DNA of 34,217 nt from positions 1-34,217 of the IMG/VR virus record IMGVR_UViG_3300028581_000128; one strand, given 5' to 3'. Each line of letters opens with the position of its first letter. The first letter of the stretch is position 1. Below are positions 16,083 through 22,518 of the stretch, piece after piece. The stretch comes from a virus. The translations under genes and the position numbers were made by a program. The notes under the pieces are model-generated. The model saw nothing but the letters and a program-made list of their open reading frames with translations, was not told where the DNA came from and ran no database searches.

Positions 16083-16261
16083 TATCGGGTGCAGATGATA
16101 TATCTAGAAGTGGTGGGGATAATGTAAAAAGAACATATTTAGGTATTTCAGATACTATTGGATATGATATTGATTTCTTTGGATATAAAGGAAAACAAAA
16201 TCCAATAGATACTTGTGAAGGTGTTGGTACTAATTGGGCGTTTAAAACTCAAGGTTTCCAT

Positions 16262-17488
16262 ATGGATAAAAACGCTTCGGCTATTACAATATCTAACTTC
16301 TTTACAACTAGTGGTACATCCGCGTTCCAAGTTGGTTCTGGTGAATTTATCACAGACCCAGAAAATGCGACAAATCCATATTATAGGTTAAACGCACGTA
16401 AATTTACTTTATTGTGTCGAGGCGGTTTTGATGGTTGGGATGTGTATAGAGAAAGAAGATCAAATGGTGATGAATTCAGATTAGGTGGATCTGGTTTCTT
16501 AAGAGGTGTTTGTACATCATTAAGATATCCAACTGCGACTGGTAATGGAACATTTAAACGTATTACAGTTGGTAATAATAGTGAAGATTACGCTAACACT
16601 GACTATTATGCTTACTTGTTAGCTCAACAAACATTTTCAAATCCAGAAGCGGTTAATATTAATGTTTTCACAACACCAGGTATTGATTATGTATTTAATT
16701 CTAACTTAGTTGAGGCGGCAATAGAAATGGTAGAGTTTGATAGGGCTGACTCAATATATATTTGTACAACACCCGACTATAATATGTTAGCACCAAATAC
16801 TAGTGACCCAATCAATAGTATTTTCCCTCAAGAAGCGGTTGATAGTTTGGAAGAAAGTAATATTGATTCTAATTATACGGCAACATATTATCCTTGGGTA
16901 TTAACAAGAGACACGGTTAATAACACTCAGGTTTATATTCCTCCAACTGCGGAGGTATGTAGAAACTTAGCATTAACTGACAATATCGCTTTTCCTTGGT
17001 TTGCTGCGGCAGGTTATACTCGTGGTATTGTTAATGCAGTTAAGGCTAGACGAAAACTAACACAAGAAGAAAGAGATACTTTATACAAAGGTAGAATTAA
17101 TCCTATTGCGACTTTCTCTGATGTTGGAACTGTAATTTGGGGTAACAAGACTTTACAAATTAGAGAATCTGCGTTAGACAGAATCAATGTTAGAAGATTG
17201 TTATTACAAGCACGTAAATTGATTTCTGCGGTATCTGTAAGGTTATTATTCGAACAAAACGATGCCAAGGTTAGACAAGACTTCTTGGATGCGGTTAATC
17301 CAATCCTAGACGCTATCAGAAGAGATAGAGGTTTATACGATTTCCGTGTAACAGTTTCTTCAGATCCGGCTGATTTGGATAGAAACCAATTGACAGGTAA
17401 GATATACATCAAACCAACTAGAGCGTTAGAATTTATAGATATTACTTTTTACATCACCCCAACAGGTGCTTCATTTGAGAATATTTAA
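16262..17488 (+). CDS. Contractile tail sheath protein, C-terminal part
   Basis: From its first ATG this part is 408 aa, but the frame is open back to 15992. It carries clear sheath sequence upstream of that ATG (YKTKYDFPGEVIYNPPFG, KRTYLGISDTIGYDIDFF). The C-terminus contains the most conserved sheath elements: PWFAAAGYTRGIV, RINPIATFSDVGTVIWGNK, LDRINVRRLLLQARK and the final strands GKIYIKPTRALEFIDITF, which form the inter-subunit mesh. ATG 16262 is therefore unlikely to be a natural start. This is the second half of the gene at 14148, offset by one base. An intrinsic terminator at 17515 ends the transcript. Confidence 0.88.
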   Translation: MDKNASAITISNFFTTSGTSAFQVGSGEFITDPENATNPYYRLNARKFTLLCRGGFDGWDVYRERRSNGDEFRLGGSGFLRGVCTSLRYPTATGNGTFKRITVGNNSEDYANTDYYAYLLAQQTFSNPEAVNINVFTTPGIDYVFNSNLVEAAIEMVEFDRADSIYICTTPDYNMLAPNTSDPINSIFPQEAVDSLEESNIDSNYTATYYPWVLTRDTVNNTQVYIPPTAEVCRNLALTDNIAFPWFAAAGYTRGIVNAVKARRKLTQEERDTLYKGRINPIATFSDVGTVIWGNKTLQIRESALDRINVRRLLLQARKLISAVSVRLLFEQNDAKVRQDFLDAVNPILDAIRRDRGLYDFRVTVSSDPADLDRNQLTGKIYIKPTRALEFIDITFYITPTGASFENI

Positions 17489-17514
17489 TATTTTTTAACC
17501 TTATAATTAATTAT

Positions 17515-17546
17515 CCCTCCTTAAATTTTAAGGAGGGTTTTTTGTT
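17515..17546 (+). terminator. Intrinsic terminator after the sheath gene
   Basis: CCCTCCTT (17515-17522) pairs with AAGGAGGG (17530-17537) across a short AT loop, followed by a T-rich run. It isolates the sheath transcript from the next gene. Confidence 0.85.
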
Positions 17547-17564
17547 TTTTAATAAAATTTATTA

Positions 17565-17572
17565 TATTTATG
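17565..17572 (+). promoter_or_regulatory. TATTTATG element upstream of the zinc-finger gene
   Basis: It begins 47 nt before ATG 17612, directly after the sheath terminator. Confidence 0.35.
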
Positions 17573-17611
17573 TGTAGATAAGTGTTAGTCACATTTAAAA
17601 ATATTTTACCT

Positions 17612-17965
17612 ATGAAAGTTGAATTAAAATGTACGAGTTGTTCAAATATGTTTATTACTGATTATAAACATAGAGATAAGAAATTCTGTGATAGAACTTG
17701 TTATTTTGAATATGCGAAAAAAAATAAATTACTCGGTAAGGAAAAAGATGAAAGTGTAAGAGAGGAAAGATTTTGTGTTCAATGTGGTAATAATTTTACG
17801 GAAAGAAAAAAACACGAAAGAAACCTTTGTTCAAATGAATGTAGGGTACTTTGGAATCAAAATGAGGAGAACAAGAAAAATAGAATTAATAATTCAAAAC
17901 AAGCCATGTATGAAAAATACGGGGTAATAGACATCATAGATTTGTGTTTAGAAAGGATGTGTTAG
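17612..17965 (+). CDS. Zinc-finger protein, homing-endonuclease-like, probably truncated
   Basis: This encodes 117 aa from ATG 17612. An in-frame GTG at 17582 is possible, but the ATG is preferred because of the A/T-rich leader and because the first zinc knuckle begins six residues later. Two C4-type knuckles are visible: CTSCSNMF...KFCDRTC (residues 6-30) and CVQCGNNF...NLCSNEC (56-82). They are followed by NNSKQAMYEKYGV, similar to modules next to phage homing endonucleases. The frame then becomes uninformative and stops at 17965. The following ~45 codons in the neighbouring frame read RKDVLVKEGYNKDMTEWE...GYDRIWDCG, a plausible continuation. A frameshift or truncation is likely. Confidence 0.6.
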   Translation: MKVELKCTSCSNMFITDYKHRDKKFCDRTCYFEYAKKNKLLGKEKDESVREERFCVQCGNNFTERKKHERNLCSNECRVLWNQNEENKKNRINNSKQAMYEKYGVIDIIDLCLERMC

Positions 17966-18075
17966 TTAAAGAAGGTTACAATAAAGACATGACTGAATGG
18001 GAAATAATGAAATTAAAAGGCTATGATAGAATTTGGGATTGTGGTTCATTAAAGTTTGAATTATTGTGTGAATAA
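17914..18075 (+). pseudogene. Out-of-frame remnant of the zinc-finger/endonuclease-like gene
   Basis: This frame (codons starting at 17914, after TGA 17911-17913) is open to TAA 18073-18075. It encodes FVFRKDVLVKEGYNKDM then KLKGYDRIWDCGSLKFELL. The GYDRIWDCG type of ending recurs in phage endonuclease-like proteins as I recall them. There is no good start codon and it abuts the previous frame by a -1 shift, so it is best read as the displaced C-terminus of the gene at 17612. Confidence 0.5.
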
Positions 18076-18080
18076 CCGAT

Positions 18081-18116
18081 AATGGGGAGAGATTAAAACC
18101 TCTCCCCATTTTTTTT
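18081..18116 (+). terminator. Intrinsic terminator
   Basis: A perfect 11-bp stem (18081-18091 with 18100-18110, arm AATGGGGAGAG), an 8-nt loop and a run of eight T form a strong terminator six bases after the stop at 18075. Confidence 0.92.
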
Positions 18117-18128
18117 ATTGTAAAATGA

Positions 18129-18136
18129 TATTTATT
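18129..18136 (+). promoter_or_regulatory. TATTTATT element upstream of the HAD gene
   Basis: It begins 21 nt upstream of ATG 18150, just after the preceding terminator. Confidence 0.42.
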
Positions 18137-18149
18137 ATTAAAATTAATT

Positions 18150-18986
18150 ATGAGAATATTAGTAACTGAAAACCAATATAGGAGAATATTAAGTGAATTT
18201 TATGAAAAGGGTTATTCATTTGATTGGGATGATAATGTTTTAAATATGCCAACAAAAATACATTTGGAGAAAAAATCAAATGGTGGTTGGAAAGATTATG
18301 AAGTATCAACAGAAAAGTTTAGAGAGATACGACATGAACTTGATGGGGAAAAATTGAGATTAAAAAACAATAATCCAAATGACGCCTTTAAAGATTTTAA
18401 AACTGAAATTTTTATTCAACATACTAAAGATGCCATTAATGCTAATGAATTTGGACCTAGTTTCAAAAAGTTCAAAAAAGCTTTAATAAATGGATATGAT
18501 TTTTCAATCATTACAGCTCGTGGTATAAGTAAAGATTCTTTAAGAAAGGGTATAAAAGTTTTAATTGATATGACTTTCTCTGATGAAGAAAAAGAAACAA
18601 TGAATAAAAATTTAAAAGAAAAGAAATATAAAAGTATTGATGACTATATAAGTGACCAACAATTATCGGCAGTTTCTTCAGAAGAATTTAAAACTGAATA
18701 CCAATCAAAAGGTGGTGCTGAAAACCCTGAAGTAGCAAAGACAATGGCTTTTGAGAAATATGTTGAAAGTGTTGTTAAAAAGGTTGAGGATTTGGTTGAC
18801 CACCCAGATAGAGAGGGAGTTAAAATTGGATTCAGTGATGATGATTTAGGTAACATCAAAAAAATGGAAGAATTCATTAGGAAAGAATTATTGAAGAAAT
18901 ATCCTAAAGTTAAATTTGTAATATATGATACTTCAAATCCTAAAGATGTTAAGAAAAAATATATTAATATAGAAATAGATAATTAA
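18150..18986 (+). CDS. HAD-superfamily phosphatase-like protein with leader peptide
   Basis: This encodes 278 aa. Residues 1-16 (MRILVTENQYRRILSE) form a basic/hydrophobic leader ending in L14-S15-E16, like those at 88-672 and 7852-10473. A HAD catalytic core follows at once: motif I FDWDDNVL (D25 nucleophile, D27), motif II FSIITARG (T122), and motif IV GFSDDDLGN (D230-D232), which binds Mg2+. The large insert between motifs I and II suggests a cap domain. HAD enzymes hydrolyse phosphate esters; the substrate is unknown, with nucleotides or DNA 3' ends (as for T4 Pnkp) among the possibilities. It is a single-gene unit between a terminator and the tail tube gene, with a late-type element. The leader may mark it for packaging into the head. 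Confidence 0.8.
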   Translation: MRILVTENQYRRILSEFYEKGYSFDWDDNVLNMPTKIHLEKKSNGGWKDYEVSTEKFREIRHELDGEKLRLKNNNPNDAFKDFKTEIFIQHTKDAINANEFGPSFKKFKKALINGYDFSIITARGISKDSLRKGIKVLIDMTFSDEEKETMNKNLKEKKYKSIDDYISDQQLSAVSSEEFKTEYQSKGGAENPEVAKTMAFEKYVESVVKKVEDLVDHPDREGVKIGFSDDDLGNIKKMEEFIRKELLKKYPKVKFVIYDTSNPKDVKKKYINIEIDN

Positions 18987-19135
18987 TTATTAATATAATT
19001 AAAATTATATATAATAACTAATATATAATGTGATTAATTAATGGATAATTATTTTTCAAATAAAAGTAAATAGAAAAATTTTCAACTACATAATATTTAT
19101 AATAAAATAAATGAACAAAACTAAAACAATACAAA
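18987..19135 (+). other. AT-rich intergenic leader before the tail tube gene
   Basis: This stretch of very AT-rich sequence has no ORF or stable hairpin. It contains the TATTTATA element at 19094-19101, 42 nt upstream of the tube ATG, and an A-rich translation leader (CTAAAACAATACAAA) immediately before it. Confidence 0.6.
19094..19101 (+). promoter_or_regulatory. TATTTATA element upstream of the tail tube gene
   Basis: It begins 42 nt before ATG 19136, nearly the same as the 43 nt seen at the sheath gene. Confidence 0.45.
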
Positions 19136-19624
19136 ATGGCTGATTTATTAATGAAAATGCCGGTTCCTTATGAACCGAAAAGACAGAATAGGTTTATTTT
19201 CAGATTTCCATCTTCATTAGGAATTAATGAATGGTTTGTAGAAAGTGGTAGTAGACCGACATTCACCGTTGGGGGAACTGAAATCCAATTTTTAAACACT
19301 TCAACTTATGTTGCTGGTAGATTCAAATGGAGCCCAATTACAGTTAAATTAAGAGACCCAATAGGTCCTTCGGCGGCACAAGCGGTTATGGAGTGGGTTC
19401 GTCTTTGTGCTGAATCAGTTACAGGTCGTATGGGTTATGCTGCGGGTTATAAAAAGAATGTTGATTTGGAAATGTTAGACCCAACTGGAGTTGTTGTTGA
19501 AAAATGGATTTTAGAAGGCTGTTTCATTACTTCAGCTAACTTCGGTCAATTAGGTTATTCTCAAGAAGGTATTGCGGGTATTGACATCCAATTACAAATG
19601 GATAGATGTATTTTAGTATACTAA
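19136..19624 (+). CDS. Tail tube protein, T4 gp19-like
   Basis: This encodes 162 aa, matching T4 gp19 (163 aa) in length. Typical tube features are PYEPKRQNRFIFRFPSSLGI near the N-terminus, FKWSPITVKLRDPIGPSAAQ in the middle, and a C-terminal segment ILEGCFITSANFGQLGYSQ. It forms the inner tube through which DNA passes, assembled as hexameric rings inside the sheath. It is monocistronic, with an intrinsic terminator at 19648, as expected for a very highly expressed structural gene. The sheath lies upstream with two non-tail genes in between, which is unlike the adjacent 18-19 pair of T4. Confidence 0.93.
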   Translation: MADLLMKMPVPYEPKRQNRFIFRFPSSLGINEWFVESGSRPTFTVGGTEIQFLNTSTYVAGRFKWSPITVKLRDPIGPSAAQAVMEWVRLCAESVTGRMGYAAGYKKNVDLEMLDPTGVVVEKWILEGCFITSANFGQLGYSQEGIAGIDIQLQMDRCILVY

Positions 19625-19647
19625 TATACTATAATCACGTTATTTTC

Positions 19648-19687
19648 AATCCTAAATGTATCGTTTACATTTAGGATTTTTTTTTTA
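19648..19687 (+). terminator. Intrinsic terminator after the tail tube gene
   Basis: A 13-bp perfect stem (19648-19660 with 19666-19678) with a 5-nt loop ends in a run of about ten T. It is the strongest hairpin in the window. Confidence 0.95.
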
Positions 19688-19708
19688 TTTTTTTAAAAAA
19701 AAACAATT

Positions 19709-20461
19709 ATGAATGTTGAAGCTTATGGACAAATGAATTTTAGTTTACCTCACGATTTAGTACCACTACCATCTCAGGGTAAATTTTATAAATCAAAAAA
19801 GAAATCAATAAAAGTTGGGTATCTTACAGCTAGTGATGAAAATTCTTTAGTGTCAGGAAATCAAATAAATGGGGGTAATATAATCCTAACCCTATTAAGA
19901 AATAAAATATATGAACCTGATTTAAAACCTGATGAATTATTAGAGGGTGACATTGAAGCACTTTTGATATTTCTGAGAAACACTGCTTTTGGTCCAGAAT
20001 ACACAATATCTCTATCCGATCCAAAAACAGATAAAACATTTACAGTCAATCTATTGTTAGATGAATTAAATATCAAACAACCAAAAGAATTACCTGATGA
20101 AAATGGTTTATTTACGACAATTTTACCCAAAACAGGTGTAACTGTAAAATTAAAACCTTTAACTTATGGTGAAATAAATGATTTAGATAAAATGGCAGAA
20201 CAATACCCAGCTAATTTAATTATACCTAAAATTACTTGGAGACTAAATAAAATAGTTCAAGAAATAAACGGAGATACCGATAGAGGAAACATTTCACTAT
20301 TCATTGAAAGTCTACCAATTTCTGATTCAAAATATATAAGAAATTTTATTAAGGATAATCAACCATCATTAGATTTAAGTAAAACAATTTTAGCCCCATC
20401 AGGAGAAAAAGTAACATTTGATGTTACTTTTGGGGCGGAGTTTTTTCGTCCTTTCTTCTAA
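19709..20461 (+). CDS. Tail assembly chaperone / T4-type baseplate assembly protein
   Basis: This encodes 250 aa. The start region LPHDLVPLPSQGKFYK and the following SIKVGYLTASDENSLVS resemble T4-type baseplate/assembly proteins (gp26-related family). The middle reads LEGDIEALLIFLRNTAFGPEY, then LKPLTYGEINDLDKMAEQ. Its position between the tail tube and tape measure is where most tailed phages encode the G/G-T chaperone pair that coats the tape measure. Near its end, GAG TTT TTT CGT (20438-20449) precedes the stop by four codons. A second frame overlapping there encodes a well-formed extension, so a frameshifted longer product (~297 aa) is expected. Confidence 0.75.
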   Translation: MNVEAYGQMNFSLPHDLVPLPSQGKFYKSKKKSIKVGYLTASDENSLVSGNQINGGNIILTLLRNKIYEPDLKPDELLEGDIEALLIFLRNTAFGPEYTISLSDPKTDKTFTVNLLLDELNIKQPKELPDENGLFTTILPKTGVTVKLKPLTYGEINDLDKMAEQYPANLIIPKITWRLNKIVQEINGDTDRGNISLFIESLPISDSKYIRNFIKDNQPSLDLSKTILAPSGEKVTFDVTFGAEFFRPFF

Positions 20462-20603
20462 TTACGGAACGCTATTATTGGATGAATATTATGTTATGGC
20501 AAAACACTTAGGATTATCTTGGAGTGATTTTTGGATTATGCCTACATATATGAGAAAATATTTGATTGATAAAATAATTGAGTACAATACACCGAAAGAC
20601 TAA
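20421..20603 (+). CDS. Frameshift extension of the tail assembly chaperone (gpT-like)
   Basis: This frame is +1 relative to the gene at 19709 and overlaps its last 41 bases. From ATG 20421 it would be 60 aa, but that ATG lies inside the upstream coding sequence and has no separate translation signal. The informative part lies after the overlap: LLLDEYYVMAKHLGLSWSDF, then WIMPTYMRKYLIDKIIEY, like the short helical T extensions of phage chaperones that recruit the tube protein. It is most likely translated by frameshifting at the T-run (20441-20446). The stop codon lies in the arm of the following hairpin. Confidence 0.65.
   Translation: MLLLGRSFFVLSSNYGTLLLDEYYVMAKHLGLSWSDFWIMPTYMRKYLIDKIIEYNTPKD
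20441..20447 (+). other. Putative programmed frameshift site
   Basis: The zero frame reads TTT TTT CGT. A P-site tRNA-Phe on TTT (20444-20446) can slip +1 onto TTC (20445-20447), which it also decodes, and continue as GTC CTT TCT. A -2 slip along the T-run gives nearly the same product. The downstream frame encodes the chaperone extension. Confidence 0.5.
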
Positions 20604-20622
20604 TTAATAAATTAGTCTTTTT
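20595..20622 (+). terminator. Weak hairpin terminator before the tape measure gene
   Basis: A perfect 10-bp stem (20595-20604 with 20611-20620) and a short T-run follow the chaperone extension. The AT-rich stem and brief T-run suggest partial termination. A TATTTATG element starts four bases later. Confidence 0.6.
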
Positions 20623-20625
20623 GTG

Positions 20626-20633
20626 TATTTATG
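20626..20633 (+). promoter_or_regulatory. TATTTATG element upstream of the tape measure gene
   Basis: It begins 22 nt before ATG 20648. This spacing supports ATG 20648, not the in-frame TTG at 20621, as the true start. Confidence 0.45.
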
Positions 20634-20647
20634 TTAAATGTTATAGT

Positions 20648-22489
20648 ATGGGTGATGATGAAAAAAAGTTTACGGATGTCTTTAAATCTTTGGGTAAATA
20701 TGCTGAAGTCGTAGGTTCTGCATTCCTATCGAATTTTAGAACAACAGATATCTCTAAACAAATTCAAGAATATGAAAATAAAGCAATTGCGGCAACAAAG
20801 GCATTTGGATTAGGTCGTGACAACATTGTTGAACTTAAAAAATCTATGGCCGATGCTGTAGTTAGTGTAACTCAATTAGGTGGAGGACTTGATGATGTTG
20901 CTACATTAGCATTAGACGTTGGTAAGGCACTAAATAGAAATATTACATTAACATCAGATTCTTACGCTAAACTTTACGCAACAGCACAAGTAACTGGAGT
21001 TCAAAATGCTACATTGATTAATGGATTTAAAGATGCTGGGTTTTCAGTATATCAAGTTAGTCAAAATATGCAAAAGGTTGTTGATACCGCTAGAGAATCG
21101 GGTATAAATGTCAAAACCGTATCCAGTGAGGTTATGAGTAATATGGGTTTAATGGATAAGTATAATTTTGCCGGAGGTGTTGAGGGTTTAGCTAAAATGG
21201 CAACTCAAGCAACAAATTTAAGAATTACTGTTAAAGATATTCAAAATACAATGTCTAAGACATTTGAACCTGAAAGTGCTATTGAGATGGCCGCGGCATT
21301 ACAAAGACTTGGTATGGCTCAGAGTGATTTGTTAGACCCACTAAGATTAATGGATTTAGCTCAAAATGACCCAGCGGAATTACAAAACCAAATGGCTGAA
21401 ATGAGTAAGACCTTTGTTGAGTTTAATGAAAAAACAAAGTCATTCCAAATAGCACCAGGGGCTAAACGACAATTACAAGAAGTAGCACAAGCTCTTGGTA
21501 TGCAACCAGAAGCTTTTGCAAAAATGGCAAAATCTGCGGCAGAAATGGATGATAAATTAAAGAAAATATCATTCCCTGACACATTCACCGAAGAACAAAG
21601 AAAATTTGTTGCCAATATGGCTGAAATGGGTGAAGGTGGTGAATATATGTTACGATTGGACGGAAAAGATATGGGTATTGATAAGGCAATGAAATTGTTC
21701 CAAGAACAACCTGAGACATATAAAAAATTCTTGGAAGACTCAAAACCCAAATCAATGGAAGATATTGCGAAAGGACAATTAACCGTTTCGGAGTCAGTAT
21801 TAGCAAATGTTAAATCCATAGCTAATAGAGTAGGGGCAGCTGTTGCTAGTTCAGACACTCAAGAAATGGCTAATAAAGCCAATATAGAACTATCTCAAGT
21901 AATCCCAAAATTAGTTAGTGGTGAAAGATTGCAAATCCCAACAATTAGAGAAACTGGGGACAAAATAGGTCAAGATTTATTAGAAGGAATAAAAAAAGGT
22001 GATTTAGTTGGTTCATTAACTAAAGCTGAGTCAGAAGGTAAAAAATGGTCTGACGCTGCGTTGGGTGATGTAATATCAGGGGCGAATACTGCTTTAAGTG
22101 ATTTAGGTAAATCAACTAATCCATTAATTGGTGTTATGACTACCTTAGCAACAAAAACTGGTGAATTTGTTGCAAAACAAGAAGGTTTGGAAAAAGAGTT
22201 TACAACATTAACTGAAACAGTAAAAGCTACAAATAATAATCTAAAAACCTCTACTGAAACAACTGCGGCGAAAAAAGAAATAGAAAAAGTAGTAGAAATA
22301 CCAAAAACTGGAGCTAATTCAAGTGGGGAAATAAATTTTAGTAAACCATTGAAAATGGAATTAAGTGTAACTGGACTTCAATCACCCGCAGAAGAACAAA
22401 TGTTATTAAATTGGATAAAAGGAGGAAAATTAGACCAAGCATTAGTTGAAGCTATTAAAAGAGGTGAAATAGAACTCGTAAAAAAATAA
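20648..22489 (+). CDS. Tail tape measure protein
   Basis: This encodes 613 aa from ATG 20648 (MGDDEKKFTDVF). The upstream TTG at 20621 overlaps the terminator and a promoter element and is rejected. The protein is almost all helical, with Ala-, Met- and Gln-rich amphipathic stretches (MAAALQRLGMAQSDLL, LQEVAQALGMQPEAFAKMAK) and a Thr/Lys-rich C-terminal linker, all typical of tape measures. At about 0.15 nm per helical residue it would specify a tail of roughly 92 nm, near T4, whose gp29 is 590 aa. Its place after the chaperone pair and before the baseplate genes is canonical. The last ~50 residues (LQSPAEEQMLLNWIKGGK) may dock into the baseplate hub. Confidence 0.82.
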   Translation: MGDDEKKFTDVFKSLGKYAEVVGSAFLSNFRTTDISKQIQEYENKAIAATKAFGLGRDNIVELKKSMADAVVSVTQLGGGLDDVATLALDVGKALNRNITLTSDSYAKLYATAQVTGVQNATLINGFKDAGFSVYQVSQNMQKVVDTARESGINVKTVSSEVMSNMGLMDKYNFAGGVEGLAKMATQATNLRITVKDIQNTMSKTFEPESAIEMAAALQRLGMAQSDLLDPLRLMDLAQNDPAELQNQMAEMSKTFVEFNEKTKSFQIAPGAKRQLQEVAQALGMQPEAFAKMAKSAAEMDDKLKKISFPDTFTEEQRKFVANMAEMGEGGEYMLRLDGKDMGIDKAMKLFQEQPETYKKFLEDSKPKSMEDIAKGQLTVSESVLANVKSIANRVGAAVASSDTQEMANKANIELSQVIPKLVSGERLQIPTIRETGDKIGQDLLEGIKKGDLVGSLTKAESEGKKWSDAALGDVISGANTALSDLGKSTNPLIGVMTTLATKTGEFVAKQEGLEKEFTTLTETVKATNNNLKTSTETTAAKKEIEKVVEIPKTGANSSGEINFSKPLKMELSVTGLQSPAEEQMLLNWIKGGKLDQALVEAIKRGEIELVKK

Positions 22490-22497
22490 AAAATATC

Positions 22498-22505
22498 TAT
22501 TTATT
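22498..22505 (+). promoter_or_regulatory. TATTTATT element upstream of the large baseplate gene
   Basis: It begins 21 nt before ATG 22519, in the short gap after the tape measure gene. Confidence 0.42.
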
Positions 22506-22518
22506 ATAAAATCAAATA

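Noticed and set aside
17014-17412. 132-aa minus-strand ORF in the sheath C-terminus
   Set aside because: The plus-strand frame encodes highly conserved sheath sequence; the antisense ORF has no promoter or leader.
17582-17611. GTG at 17582 as start of the zinc-finger gene
   Set aside because: ATG 17612 is a better start codon and sits directly before the first zinc knuckle.
17881-17895. Possible second copy of the regulator palindrome
   Set aside because: Only one half-site (TAGAATTAAT) matches, and it lies inside a coding region, so chance is likely in this AT-rich sequence.
20621-20647. TTG at 20621 as start of the tape measure gene
   Set aside because: It lies at the end of the hairpin T-run and over a TATTTATG element; ATG 20648 has the usual 22-nt spacing.
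21361-21858. 165-aa minus-strand ORF inside the tape measure gene
   Set aside because: It lies fully antisense to a strong coding region, is rich in Ser/Ile/Leu/Asn from complementing the real codons, and has no start signals.
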